Source: an uncultured SAR116 cluster alpha proteobacterium (GTDB lineage Bacteria; Pseudomonadota; Alphaproteobacteria; Puniceispirillales; Marisalimonadaceae). From it: DNA of 64,000 nucleotides. This document shows, in pieces, positions 1 through 8,882 of the stretch. A program made the position numbers and the translations under genes. Under the pieces are notes generated by a model. The model ran no database searches. It was not told the DNA's origin and was given only the letters and a program-made list of their open reading frames with translations. Location of the stretch: positions 39,604 through 103,603 of the forward strand of contig CACEFQ010000006.1 of NCBI GenBank assembly GCA_902558885.1, read 5' to 3'. Numbering within the stretch: position 1 is the stretch's first letter; every line of letters begins with the position of its first letter.

Positions 1-899
1 ATGATGTCAACTTGATTTTCTCTCTTAGCTAACAATAGAGCCTCTTCATCTGAAGCTTTATCAGAAAGACTAAATACTGAAATTCCTTTTGCTTTTTTAT
101 TTTTACTTGAATCTGCATGTATTGAAACAAAAATATCCGCTTTGTTTTTTCTTGCTAACAAGGTTCTTTTTCTTAATGATAAATAAATATCTTTATTTCG
201 TGATAAAATTGGAATTATTTTTTTATTCTTTCGCAACGATTTTGCCAATAAAATTGACGCCTTTAAAGTTATATTTTTTTCTAATGAACCTAATTGACCA
301 ATTGCTCCAGGATCTTTACCACCATGTCCTGGATCTATAAAAACAACATAATCTTTCTTTGATTTTTTTTTATTAATTTTTTTTTTTATAACAGGCAAAT
401 CAACATTTTTAACTGAAATATTAACATTATCCTTGAAAGAAAAAATATCTCCTTCATTTTTATTTAAAGCATGTTTGGCAATGGCATAATTTACTTCTGA
501 AGTATCGGAAAAGTACATGCTTAAATTGATAGTTTGATTATTAATTTTGTAATATTTGATATCTGATATGATAGTGGGGTTTTTAAATTCTATTACCAAC
601 TTAGTTCTAGTCTTAATAAATTGATTGACTCTTACGCTTTTAATAAATTGACTATTATTAGTTGTATTTTTTTTTATTATTAATTTATTTCTAAATTTTA
701 TTTGCATTCTATATGGGTCGTTAAATAATTTAATTTTAATGACTTCACTTGAATGTATGTTTAGACAATTAATGTTAATGTTTGTAATTTCACAAGTTGG
801 ACTATTTTTTGATGCAAAACCATTTGAAACAAATATATTAGATGAAGAAAAAAAGAATAATACTAAGAACAACAGTTTATAATATTTTTTTGAAATCAT
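1..899 (-). CDS. N-acetylmuramoyl-L-alanine amidase (AmiC type), 3'-truncated by the window edge
   Basis: Reading leftward from an ATG at 899 the frame stays open to base 1, giving 299 codons; the C-terminus lies outside. Residues 1-25 look like a signal peptide, about 30-140 fit an AMIN domain that targets the septum, and from about 185 an Amidase_3 domain begins. The zinc-site pattern is visible: His192 in DPGHGG, Glu207 in the following LEKN, and His261 in SIHAD. The enzyme would cleave the amide bond between MurNAc and the stem peptide in the periplasm, chiefly for daughter-cell separation. It is transcribed away from rne, a neighbourhood common in alphaproteobacteria. The family call is firm; the exact paralogue is not decided. 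Confidence 0.88.
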   Translation of the reverse strand, partial: MISKKYYKLLFLVLFFFSSSNIFVSNGFASKNSPTCEITNININCLNIHSSEVIKIKLFNDPYRMQIKFRNKLIIKKNTTNNSQFIKSVRVNQFIKTRTKLVIEFKNPTIISDIKYYKINNQTINLSMYFSDTSEVNYAIAKHALNKNEGDIFSFKDNVNISVKNVDLPVIKKKINKKKSKKDYVVFIDPGHGGKDPGAIGQLGSLEKNITLKASILLAKSLRKNKKIIPILSRNKDIYLSLRKRTLLARKNKADIFVSIHADSSKNKKAKGISVFSLSDKASDEEALLLAKRENQVDI

Positions 900-960
900 T
901 ACAGTCGTATTTAAATTTTAATATATCTACAGACATTATTTATATATCAAAAAATAAAGT

Positions 961-989
961 TTGTCTTGATAACATTTAGACTATATAGT
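961..989 (+). promoter_or_regulatory. Candidate rne promoter
   Basis: TTGTCT (961-966) and TATAGT (984-989) are separated by exactly 17 bases, a sigma70-like arrangement with 4/6 and 5/6 consensus matches. The A+T-rich background makes chance matches common. Confidence 0.35.
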
Positions 990-1277
990 TAATTTCGGAA
1001 TTTTGAATTAATCACGTATTAATTTTTTTAGTAAAAGAAAGAAGAAGAAGTATCTAAAGCTAATATTATAACGCAGGTGCGTATAAATAAATTGAATGAG
1101 TTAAAGATTAAGTAGGATTGTATCAATAATAATGAGGTAGTTATTGTATTTTTATATCAAAGATGTATTTATATTTTTAAATTATAAAAATACTTTTTAT
1201 ATATAAATCATAAACATATTACATATAATTTTATATTTCCATTTATTTTTATAAAACTCATTCCAGTTTTAATGTGC

Positions 1278-1295
1278 TATCAAACTTGTTTGGTA
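1278..1295 (+). other. Hairpin with CTTG tetraloop in the rne leader
   Basis: TATCAAA and TTTGGTA can pair over seven positions (one G-U wobble) around the tetraloop CTTG. The hairpin ends 13 bases before the GGAG at 1309-1312. It could influence ribosome access or RNase E recognition; that role is inference. Confidence 0.35.
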
Positions 1296-1319
1296 ACTCA
1301 TTTTGTTTGGAGATTAATT

Positions 1320-3380
1320 ATGAGTAAACGTTTATTAATTGATGCAAGGCAGTCTGAAGAAACTAGAGTAATAACAACAACAAATGATATTATAGATGAT
1401 TTTGAATATGAAGTTCATTCTCGAAGACAGCTAAAAGGAAATATTTATCTAGCTAGAGTTACAAGAGTAGAACCTAGCCTTCAGGCAGCTTTTGTTGAAT
1501 ATGGAGGGAACCGTCAAGGCTTCTTAGCTTTTAGTGAAATTCATCCAGACTATTATAGAATTCCTGTAGAGGACAAAAAGAAACTTCTAGCTGAGGCATC
1601 TGCTAAAACTGATGAAGAACTTTCTTCCAATGATGAAGTTAATGAAGATTCAACAGATGATTATAATGAAGAAGAACTAAAAAAAATAAAAAGAAATTTA
1701 TACAGAAATTATAAAATTCAAGAAGTTATTGCGCGTCGTCAAATCTTGTTAGTTCAAGTTGTAAAAGAAGAACGTGGAACAAAAGGGGCTGCTTTAACCA
1801 CATATATATCTATAGCAGGAAGATATTGTGTACTTATGCCAAATACTCCTAGAGGTGGAGGGGTAAGTAGAAAAATTGCTAATATTACAGATAGAAAAAG
1901 ACTAAAGAAAATCGTTGATGATCTGGACGTTGCAGATGGAATGGCTGTAATTATTAGAACAGCTGGTAGCAAAAGAACTAAGATAGAAATCAAAAGAGAT
2001 TATTCTAATTCAGTGTCTATTTGGGAAAATGTAAAAAAATTAACTTTAGAGTCTAATGCTCCTTTTTTAATCCATGAGGAAGGATCGTTGGTTAAAAGGG
2101 CTATAAGAGATCTTTATAACAACGAAATTGACGAAGTGTTAGTTGAAGGAATTGATGCTTATAAGGTTTGTAAAAATTATATGAAAGCTGTGATGCCTAG
2201 CCATGCAAAAAAGGTTCAACAATACAATGATGATAGAAGTCCTTTATTTCAAAAATTCAGATTAGACGCACAATTACAGGATATTTTCAATCCAAGAGTT
2301 AATCTTAAATCAGGTGGGTATTTGATTATTGATCAAACAGAGGCACTAGTTGCAATAGACGTTAATTCCGGAAAAGCCACAAGGGAACGATCGATAGAAG
2401 ATACAGCACTTAAAACAAATTTGGAAGCTGCAGAAGAGTTTTCACGTCAATCAAGACTGAGAGATCTGTCTGGATTAATTGTAATTGATTTTATAGATAT
2501 GGAAGAAGGTAAAAATCGTAATCTTGTTGAAAAAAAATTAAAAGAAGCAATGAGAAAAGATAGAGCAAGAATTCAAATTGGTGAAATTAGTAACTTTGGG
2601 CTTCTTGAGCTATCTAGACAAAGATTAAGGCCCTCAGTAATTGAAAACTCTTCTGAGTTATGTCCACAATGTGGTGGTTCAGGCAGGATCCAATCAATAG
2701 AATTAAGCGCAATTCAAATACTTAGATCTATTCAAGAAGAAGGAAATTCTAATGATAATGTAGGCATTAAGGTTTCAGCACATTCAGACCTCATACTACA
2801 TATACTCAATAAAAAACGCTCTGAATTAAATGAAATTGAATCAAGGTTGGATATATCAATTGATTTTATAAACGATAACTCAATTATTCCTCCTCAAAAA
2901 AAATTAGAAGTTATTAAAAACAACTCAACTACAAACGGAGAACTAATAGAGATTAAAACTGATTTTAGTTCTGGTGAAGAGGATGAAAACCAAAATAGAA
3001 AAAAAAGAGGCAAGAAGTTAAATAAAAAGAAGAAAAGAGTCCCCAAACAAGATAAAAATGATGTTAACAATGCTTTTCAAGAAGAAGAAATTATTGAAGA
3101 AAAAAATAAAGTTCAGGTTGTTTCTGAAAAAGTGCCAAAAAAGAAATCTCGAACAAAAACTAAAAAATCATCAATAAAACAAACAAAAATTAAATCTAAT
3201 AACAAATTAAAAGACTCTAACTCAAAAAATACAGAGAAAGAAAAAATAATAGAAACAGAAACTAAGGATAATCATACTGAAATAAGAGAAATTAAATCTT
3301 CATCTCCTATCGAAGTTACACAAATAGATGATAACTCAAGTTCTAAAAAGCCTAAGAAAAAGGGTTGGTGGTCGCAATAA
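1320..3380 (+). CDS. rne: Ribonuclease E/G family endoribonuclease (RNase E)
   Basis: The protein (686 aa) starts at the ATG at 1320, seven bases after GGAG; a longer frame from 1272 would add 16 unconserved residues. An S1 domain spans about residues 35-130 and holds an acidic insertion. The catalytic aspartates are in DVNSG (Asp347) and IDFIDM (Asp390), 43 residues apart as in the E. coli enzyme, and the zinc-link cysteines follow in CPQC (448-451), again with E. coli spacing. After about residue 520 comes a low-complexity Lys/Glu-rich tail ending in KKKGWWSQ, the likely degradosome and RNA-binding region, much shorter than in E. coli. It initiates mRNA decay and rRNA/tRNA processing. The downstream M48 gene overlaps its stop. 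Confidence 0.95.
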   Translation: MSKRLLIDARQSEETRVITTTNDIIDDFEYEVHSRRQLKGNIYLARVTRVEPSLQAAFVEYGGNRQGFLAFSEIHPDYYRIPVEDKKKLLAEASAKTDEELSSNDEVNEDSTDDYNEEELKKIKRNLYRNYKIQEVIARRQILLVQVVKEERGTKGAALTTYISIAGRYCVLMPNTPRGGGVSRKIANITDRKRLKKIVDDLDVADGMAVIIRTAGSKRTKIEIKRDYSNSVSIWENVKKLTLESNAPFLIHEEGSLVKRAIRDLYNNEIDEVLVEGIDAYKVCKNYMKAVMPSHAKKVQQYNDDRSPLFQKFRLDAQLQDIFNPRVNLKSGGYLIIDQTEALVAIDVNSGKATRERSIEDTALKTNLEAAEEFSRQSRLRDLSGLIVIDFIDMEEGKNRNLVEKKLKEAMRKDRARIQIGEISNFGLLELSRQRLRPSVIENSSELCPQCGGSGRIQSIELSAIQILRSIQEEGNSNDNVGIKVSAHSDLILHILNKKRSELNEIESRLDISIDFINDNSIIPPQKKLEVIKNNSTTNGELIEIKTDFSSGEEDENQNRKKRGKKLNKKKKRVPKQDKNDVNNAFQEEEIIEEKNKVQVVSEKVPKKKSRTKTKKSSIKQTKIKSNNKLKDSNSKNTEKEKIIETETKDNHTEIREIKSSSPIEVTQIDDNSSSKKPKKKGWWSQ

Positions 3381-4720
3381 AATTAATAGCATTAATATTT
3401 TTTATTTTTTTTTCAAATAACTCATATTCTGCACAAAAGTTTCAAATAATTCGAGATGCGGAAATTGAACTTTTTTTGCATGAAATTATAAAATCAACTA
3501 TTGAGGAAAGTAAAAGTAAAAATTTTTATCCTAGACTAGTCTTAAATAGTGAATACAATGCATTTGTTACTGGTTCTAACAAAATTTATATAAACACTGG
3601 TTTGATTGATAAATCAAATTCTTTAAGTGAAATTCAAGCTGTGTTGGCTCATGAAATTGGACACTTGGCTTTAAACCATTACACTTCAAGGTTAATTAAT
3701 TCTAACAACTTGTCAAATTATTCAAAACTTGCCACATTTGCAGGCATGGCTCTGTCAGCTAAAGGAAGACTAGATACTAACTCAGCTGTTGGATTGATGA
3801 TTGGATCTAATGATCTAGCTAAAAAATCTTTACTACAATTTTCTAGAATACAAGAACAACAAGCAGACAAATTTGCGTTGGATCAGTTGATAAAAAATAA
3901 AATATCTTTAACAGGTCTAGAAAATTTATTAACAAATTTAGCAAATGAAGAATTTAACAATTCAAATACATCAACAAATTATTATAGATCACATCCTTTT
4001 TCAAAACAAAGATTAGAACAGGTAAAAAAATATAAATTGCAATATCAAAAAGTATCATGGGTAGAGCAATCAATATCAATAAATGAAAATTTAATTTCAT
4101 TAAGGTATATAAAAAATAAGATAAAGGCGTATACTATTGATCCTAATGAGATGATAAAAAATTTGGAAAATAAAAATGATTTTTTATCTAACTATTCACG
4201 AATGATTGCCTTATTTAGGATTGGTAAATATGATTTAGCTCAAGATAAACTATCTTTAATAAAAAATAAATACGCAGCATATCCATTTTTTTTTGAGTTA
4301 AAAGGTGATATTCACTTCAACGAAGGTAATTTCAATATAGCAATTAATGAGTATGAAAAAGCAATTCAGACTTTACAAGAAGTTTTCACCCCTTCCACTG
4401 ATCTTATAAAATACTCTCTAATTAAGACATATTTACAAACTAATAACAAAGCTTATTTAGAAAAATCAATTATACTCCTAGAAAAATTACTATTAAATAA
4501 TCCTAATTGGAGTTATTTATGGAGATTATTATCCAAAGCATCTGGTAAATTAAACAAAAAAGGAATTGCTTATATCGCTCTAGCTGAAGAGGCGCTTATT
4601 AAAAAAAACTTTATTAAAGCAAAAAAATATGTAGATTTAGCAAATAAACAAACTTCTTTACCTCTATCTTATAAGTTAAGAGGTTCTGATATACTTACTA
4701 AAATAAAACTAACAAATTAA
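3365..4720 (+). CDS. M48 family periplasmic metalloprotease with TPR-like C-terminus (BepA-like)
   Basis: The frame overlaps the end of rne and has no ATG; TTG (3365) or GTG (3368) are the only usual starts before the signal peptide, so translation is probably coupled to rne. A hydrophobic leader ends near SYSA. HEIGH at residues 96-100 is the zinc-binding HExxH of M48 peptidases, and EQQADKFA further on supplies the third ligand (Glu) region. The second half is helical, with repeats suggestive of TPRs, as in BepA/YfgC, which handles stalled outer-membrane proteins. The DsbA-like gene follows after a short gap, so both probably serve envelope protein folding and quality control. Confidence 0.85.
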   Translation: MVVAIKLIALIFFIFFSNNSYSAQKFQIIRDAEIELFLHEIIKSTIEESKSKNFYPRLVLNSEYNAFVTGSNKIYINTGLIDKSNSLSEIQAVLAHEIGHLALNHYTSRLINSNNLSNYSKLATFAGMALSAKGRLDTNSAVGLMIGSNDLAKKSLLQFSRIQEQQADKFALDQLIKNKISLTGLENLLTNLANEEFNNSNTSTNYYRSHPFSKQRLEQVKKYKLQYQKVSWVEQSISINENLISLRYIKNKIKAYTIDPNEMIKNLENKNDFLSNYSRMIALFRIGKYDLAQDKLSLIKNKYAAYPFFFELKGDIHFNEGNFNIAINEYEKAIQTLQEVFTPSTDLIKYSLIKTYLQTNNKAYLEKSIILLEKLLLNNPNWSYLWRLLSKASGKLNKKGIAYIALAEEALIKKNFIKAKKYVDLANKQTSLPLSYKLRGSDILTKIKLTN

Positions 4721-4748
4721 AATAACAAATTAACAACAAGCAAGAAAA

Positions 4749-5456
4749 GTGAAAAGAATTATCCTTACATCAATGTCTATTTTGGTATCTATTCTTTTGA
4801 TAACCAATTCATCCCATTCGCATGAGATAGATAAAAATCAAATAGAAAAAATAATAAAAAAATTTATAATAGAAAATCCTGATTTGATTAAATCTACACT
4901 AGATGGTTATAAGATTTCTCTCGAAAATCAAAAAAAACAAAATGCTATAAAATTATTAAAAAATATTAACAATCCAGGTATTTTTCCAAAACAAGCTGAT
5001 GTTACTATTTATGAATTTTTTGATTATAATTGTGGGTACTGTAAATCAGTAGTTAAAACAATTTTGGATGTTTTATCTGAAGATAAAAAAATTAATTTTG
5101 TTTTTGTTGAATTTCCAATTTTATCTCAACAATCATACATTGCTGCTAAAGCAGCCCTTGCCTCAAAAAAACAAGGTTTATATAATAAATTTCATCTATC
5201 ATTAATGAGTATAAGAGGTAGAGTTGATGAAGAAAAAACACTCAACACTGCTAAGAAAATAGGTTTAGATGTAGATCAACTAAAAATAGATATGAACAAT
5301 CCAGAGATTGAAGAAATCTTATTACAAAACAGAGAGATTGCAAAATTACTTGATTTAAATGGAACACCTGCATTTATAATCGGAAACACTATTTATCCTG
5401 GTGCATTGAACTTAAATAATTTAAAAAAAATAATAAAACAATTTCGAGAAAGTTAA
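4749..5456 (+). CDS. DsbA/ScsC-like periplasmic thiol-disulfide oxidoreductase
   Basis: The start is a GTG at 4749. The signal peptide covers residues 1-24. An N-terminal helical stretch is followed by a thioredoxin fold with CGYC at 95-98 and a cis-proline loop GTPAF near the C-terminus. The family oxidises or isomerises disulfides in exported proteins. CGYC, rather than the DsbA CPHC, and the N-terminal extension resemble the Com1/ScsC group, whose extension can oligomerise. It directly follows the M48 protease gene, an arrangement typical of alphaproteobacteria. Whether it is an oxidase or an isomerase cannot be told from sequence. Confidence 0.88.
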   Translation: MKRIILTSMSILVSILLITNSSHSHEIDKNQIEKIIKKFIIENPDLIKSTLDGYKISLENQKKQNAIKLLKNINNPGIFPKQADVTIYEFFDYNCGYCKSVVKTILDVLSEDKKINFVFVEFPILSQQSYIAAKAALASKKQGLYNKFHLSLMSIRGRVDEEKTLNTAKKIGLDVDQLKIDMNNPEIEEILLQNREIAKLLDLNGTPAFIIGNTIYPGALNLNNLKKIIKQFRES

Positions 5457-5521
5457 ACTGTCTTTATAATTAGTCTTAAAATTGACAAAAACTATAATTA
5501 TGTATTCGTCGGAGAAATGTT

Positions 5522-5962
5522 TTGATTAAAAAATTGTACATTATAAATGGGCCCAACTTAAATCTTCTTGGAACAAGAGAACCTGAAAAATATGGAAATA
5601 TTTCTCTTGATAAAATAAAGACATTATGTAGTGAAAAATGTAAAAAATACAATTTTGATCTAATTTTTTTTCAATCAAATATCGAAGGTGAGTTGATTGG
5701 TAAAATACATAACGCTATTAATGATGGACAAGGAATTATAATAAATGCAGGAGCATTAACTCATACCTCTATTGGACTCCTTGATGCTCTAAATATGTTT
5801 AAAGGCCCTAAAATAGAATTGCATATAACTAATATTTACGCTCGTGAAAATTTTCGTCATAAATCTTATATTTCACCAGTTGTAAATGGGATAATCGCTG
5901 GATTTGGTTTTAATTCTTACCTCCACGCTATAGATGCCATCAAAGACCTTATAAAAGATTAA
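5522..5962 (+). CDS. aroQ: Type II 3-dehydroquinate dehydratase
   Basis: This 146-aa protein converts 3-dehydroquinate to 3-dehydroshikimate in the shikimate pathway. The motif INGPNLNLLGTRE is at the N-terminus, INAGALTHTS mid-protein and HITNIYARENFRHKS near the C-terminus; these carry the active-site Asn, His and Arg residues, and a tyrosine (KYG) lies in the flexible lid. The start is TTG at 5522, seven bases after a clear GGAG (5511-5514); a nearer ATG at 5517 is out of frame and stops at once. Ending 18 bases before accB, it forms the usual alphaproteobacterial aroQ-accB-accC run. Length is normal for the dodecameric family. Confidence 0.95.
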   Translation: MIKKLYIINGPNLNLLGTREPEKYGNISLDKIKTLCSEKCKKYNFDLIFFQSNIEGELIGKIHNAINDGQGIIINAGALTHTSIGLLDALNMFKGPKIELHITNIYARENFRHKSYISPVVNGIIAGFGFNSYLHAIDAIKDLIKD

Positions 5963-5980
5963 ATTAGAAAAGGTAGTTTT

Positions 5981-6457
5981 ATGACAAAAAAAAATGTCCA
6001 CAAAGAAAATTTGAGTATAGTCCAAGAGTTCGTTGATATGGTCAACAAAGATAATTTATTGGAATTGGAATATGAGGCAAATGACTTTAAGGTTAAAGTT
6101 GTAAAAAACATGAAAACTTCTTTTTCAACACCTCAAGAAACTATTGTTAGTATTCCTAACGCTAGCGAGAATAAAGAGGCTTCTAAATCAATTGAAAAGG
6201 TAGAACAATTTACCAACAAACATCCTGGTGCAGTAAATTCTCCAATGGTTGGTACTGCATATTCTGCACCTGAACCTGGAAAAGATCCATTTATCAAATT
6301 AAATTCTCAAGTTACAAAGGGAGATACATTGCTAATTATTGAGGCTATGAAAGTAATGAATACAATTGCAGCCCCTAAATCTGGAAAGTTAGTGTTTATT
6401 GGATTTGAGGATAGTCAACCAGTAGAATTTGATCAATTACTAGTTGTGATTGAGTAA
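5981..6457 (+). CDS. accB: Biotin carboxyl carrier protein of acetyl-CoA carboxylase
   Basis: The C-terminal biotinyl domain carries EAMKVMN with the biotin-accepting Lys124. The N-terminal 45 residues are the helical region that binds biotin carboxylase, followed by a flexible Ser/Glu/Lys-rich linker; the usual Pro/Ala richness is replaced by polar residues, as expected at high A+T. The protein shuttles carboxybiotin between AccC and the carboxyltransferase in the first step of fatty-acid synthesis. The gene sits 7 bases before accC, so subunits are made together. Length (158 aa) is typical. Confidence 0.96.
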   Translation: MTKKNVHKENLSIVQEFVDMVNKDNLLELEYEANDFKVKVVKNMKTSFSTPQETIVSIPNASENKEASKSIEKVEQFTNKHPGAVNSPMVGTAYSAPEPGKDPFIKLNSQVTKGDTLLIIEAMKVMNTIAAPKSGKLVFIGFEDSQPVEFDQLLVVIE

Positions 6458-6464
6458 TTAAATT

Positions 6465-7811
6465 ATGATGTTCAAAAAAATATTAATAGCCAATCGTGGT
6501 GATGTGGCATTGAGAGTTTTAAGAGCCTGCAAAGAACTTAATATTCAAACAGTCGCTATTCATTCAACTGCTGACAGCGAGGCAATGCATGTTAGATTGG
6601 CAGACGAAACTGTCTGTATTGGTGGACCATCATCATCAGAATCATATTTGAACATCCCTGCTATTATAACTGCAGCTCAGTTGGTGGGAGCAGATGCTAT
6701 CCATCCCGGAGTAGGTTTTTTATCAGAAAATTCTGATTTTGCAGAAATCGTGGAGGCTCATAATATTGTTTTTATTGGACCAAAACCAGAGCATATAAAA
6801 TGTATGGGTGATAAAATACAAGCAAAAAATACAGCAAAAGAACTAGGTATTCCTCTTGTTCCAGGCTCAAAAAGTGACGTTGTAGATTTTAAAAATGCAT
6901 TAATTGAAGCAAAAGAAATTGGCTATCCAGTGCTAATCAAAGCCGCATCAGGTGGTGGTGGTAGGGGTATGAAAGTAGCTATGAGTGAGAAAGATTTAGA
7001 ATCTGCTTTTACTTCAGCAAAAAGTGAAGCAAAGGCAGCCTTTGGTGATGATCGTGTTTATATGGAAAGATATCTTCAAAAACCAAGGCATATTGAAGTT
7101 CAAATTATTGGAGATAAATTTGGCAATACCGTCCATCTTGGTGAAAGAGAATGTTCGATACAAAGACGTCATCAAAAAGTAATTGAAGAAGCTCCGTCAC
7201 CAATCATAGACCAGAGCACAAGAGATAAAATAGGTAATATTGCATCTATGGCTGTGGCAAAAATGGGCTATCTAGGATTAGGTACAATTGAATTCTTATA
7301 TGAAGATGGTCAATTTTTTTTCATTGAGATGAATACAAGGCTTCAGGTTGAGCATCCAATTACAGAGGCTATTACTGGAATAGATCTAGTTAAAGAACAA
7401 ATTATGATTGCTGCTGGTCAACCTATATCTTTCAAACAAAATGATGTAAAGTTTAATGGACACGCTATTGAATGTAGGATTAATGCAGAAGATCCAAAAA
7501 CATTTATACCTTCACCTGGCAAAATCACACAATTCCATTCTCCTTGTGGGTTAGGAATTAGAATAGAGTCATGTGTATATTCTGGTTACGTAGTTCCTCC
7601 ATATTATGATAGTTTAATTGCCAAACTAATTGTGCATGCGTCTGATAGAGAACAATGTATATTAAGGTTAAAGCAAGCTTTAAAAGAAATTGTTATTGAA
7701 CCTATTGCAACTACTATTGATTTACATAAAGATATATTAGAAACCTCTGTGATGAAAGATGGGTCATATGATATAAGATGGTTAGAAAATAAATTGTTAA
7801 ATAATAATTAA
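6465..7811 (+). CDS. accC: Biotin carboxylase subunit of acetyl-CoA carboxylase
   Basis: A 448-aa ATP-grasp enzyme that carboxylates the biotin on AccB using ATP and bicarbonate. The N-terminal FKKILIANRGDVALRVLRA motif starts the biotin-carboxylase N domain (the common form is NRGEIA; here Asp-Val, a mild change). The glycine-rich ATP loop GGGGRGMK is near residue 165, and IEMNTRLQVEHPITE near residue 290 carries metal and catalytic residues. The gene opens with two ATG codons in a row (6465 and 6468); either may be used. Full length, with no sign of degeneration. Confidence 0.97.
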   Translation: MMFKKILIANRGDVALRVLRACKELNIQTVAIHSTADSEAMHVRLADETVCIGGPSSSESYLNIPAIITAAQLVGADAIHPGVGFLSENSDFAEIVEAHNIVFIGPKPEHIKCMGDKIQAKNTAKELGIPLVPGSKSDVVDFKNALIEAKEIGYPVLIKAASGGGGRGMKVAMSEKDLESAFTSAKSEAKAAFGDDRVYMERYLQKPRHIEVQIIGDKFGNTVHLGERECSIQRRHQKVIEEAPSPIIDQSTRDKIGNIASMAVAKMGYLGLGTIEFLYEDGQFFFIEMNTRLQVEHPITEAITGIDLVKEQIMIAAGQPISFKQNDVKFNGHAIECRINAEDPKTFIPSPGKITQFHSPCGLGIRIESCVYSGYVVPPYYDSLIAKLIVHASDREQCILRLKQALKEIVIEPIATTIDLHKDILETSVMKDGSYDIRWLENKLLNNN

Positions 7812-7841
7812 AAAATTTATCATTCGACCCAATATATATAT

Positions 7842-8516
7842 TTGAGCACTAAAGATAATAAAATAATTACCTCAAACCAGCTTATAAGAGCTTATATGCT
7901 CGGTATGTTTCCGATGTCTGAAAGTAGAACAAATAAGAAGTTTTTCTTTGTTGATCCAGAATTTAGAGCTGTAATTCCAATCTTTAATTTTCATATCTCA
8001 AAAAGTCTTTTGCGACTTGTAAAAAAAAGACCTTTTAAAATTACTATAAATAAAGCCTTTCCAGATGTTATTAAATCATGCGCAACTATCAACAGAACTG
8101 AAACATGGATAAACAAAGAAATAGAAAGCTTATTTATTTCTCTGTATGAGATGAAACACGCTCATTCAGTAGAATGTTGGCAAGATGACCAATTGGTTGG
8201 AGGTATATATGGATTAGCAATAGGAGGCGTTTTTTTTGCAGAATCTATGTTTAGCGCTGTGCCAAATGGAAGTAAAATAGCTTTATTAAATCTTGTAGCA
8301 AGGTTATGGAGAACGGGTTTTAGAATTTTAGATGTTCAGTTTTTAAATAATCATTTATTACAATTTGGAGCGCATGAAATCTGTAAGAATGAATTCCAAG
8401 CTAATCTTCAAAAAGCAATTCAATTAGAAGTAGACATTCTTTCTTTTGGCGAAACAGACGATGATTTTTCTGATTGTTTATCGACCTTTTTACAAGCAAG
8501 AATGGAAATGTCATAA
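7842..8516 (+). CDS. aat: Leucyl/phenylalanyl-tRNA-protein transferase
   Basis: Aat adds Leu or Phe to proteins with N-terminal Lys or Arg, creating N-degrons that ClpS delivers to ClpAP; clpA and clpS are also in this window (14.9-17.7 kb). Family motifs are LIRAYMLGMFPMSE at the N-terminus, VECWQDDQLVGGIYG and GVFFAESMFS in the core, and LDVQFLNNHLLQFGA near the end. The first ATG lies inside the conserved N-terminal motif, so the upstream TTG at 7842 is the likely start, although no good Shine-Dalgarno is visible. Its last 97 bases overlap the convergent DUF2155 gene. Confidence 0.93.
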   Translation: MSTKDNKIITSNQLIRAYMLGMFPMSESRTNKKFFFVDPEFRAVIPIFNFHISKSLLRLVKKRPFKITINKAFPDVIKSCATINRTETWINKEIESLFISLYEMKHAHSVECWQDDQLVGGIYGLAIGGVFFAESMFSAVPNGSKIALLNLVARLWRTGFRILDVQFLNNHLLQFGAHEICKNEFQANLQKAIQLEVDILSFGETDDDFSDCLSTFLQARMEMS

Positions 8517-8851
8517 ACTGAGTTCTCCAAAGCACTTAGCGCAGGACTAGAAGCAAACATCCAACCTTTAAACTTTACTTCTGACAATCTATCAGAGTTA
8601 TCTTTTATTCTAATATATGCTAATGATTCAGGTTTAAAAATAGGTTTAGAAAAAATACATCTTTCAACGAAAATATCTAATACTCCAAATTTATGAGTTT
8701 TGGATACATCGACTTCAAAAGTCTTTATTCTGGCCGTAATTTTGTCCAAACCTTGGATTACTATTCTATTCCCTTCAATCCATTGAGAAGCCAATGTGGT
8801 TTTTGAAATTGATAATAAAGTTATTAAGATAAATAAGTTTAAAGTTCGCAT
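8420..8851 (-). CDS. DUF2155 domain protein, exported
   Basis: A 143-aa protein with a signal peptide (residues 1-22, ending TTLAS). The body matches DUF2155: GLDKITARIKTFEVDV, a cysteine in VERC, and GWMFASSPALSALENSVYDI followed by a second cysteine. The two cysteines could form a disulfide. DUF2155 is an alphaproteobacterial family of unknown function, regularly found next to mlaD and aat as here. The charged, serine-rich C-terminal tail (about 20 residues) is encoded on the strand opposite the end of aat. It starts 31 bases after mlaD in the same direction. Confidence 0.85.
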   Translation of the reverse strand: MRTLNLFILITLLSISKTTLASQWIEGNRIVIQGLDKITARIKTFEVDVSKTHKFGVLDIFVERCIFSKPIFKPESLAYIRIKDNSDRLSEVKFKGWMFASSPALSALENSVYDISILACKKVDKQSEKSSSVSPKERMSTSN

Positions 8852-8882
8852 TGTTGAAACCTAGATGATTTTTAATTATTTG

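Larger units (their letters stand above)
900..1319. promoter_or_regulatory. Divergent control region between the amidase gene and rne
   Basis: This 420-bp gene-free stretch separates two genes that point away from each other, so it must hold both promoters. It is very A+T-rich and I see no coding frame. On the plus strand it contains a plausible sigma70-type promoter (961-989) and a short hairpin just before the rne ribosome binding site (1278-1295). If that promoter is real, the rne mRNA has a leader of more than 300 nt. Long leaders that RNase E itself cuts are known for enterobacterial rne; applying that here is inference. Confidence 0.5.

Noticed and set aside
1272..1319. Sixteen-codon N-terminal extension of rne
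   Set aside because: Not conserved in character, and the GGAG at 1309-1312 points to the ATG at 1320; the extension overlaps the leader hairpin.
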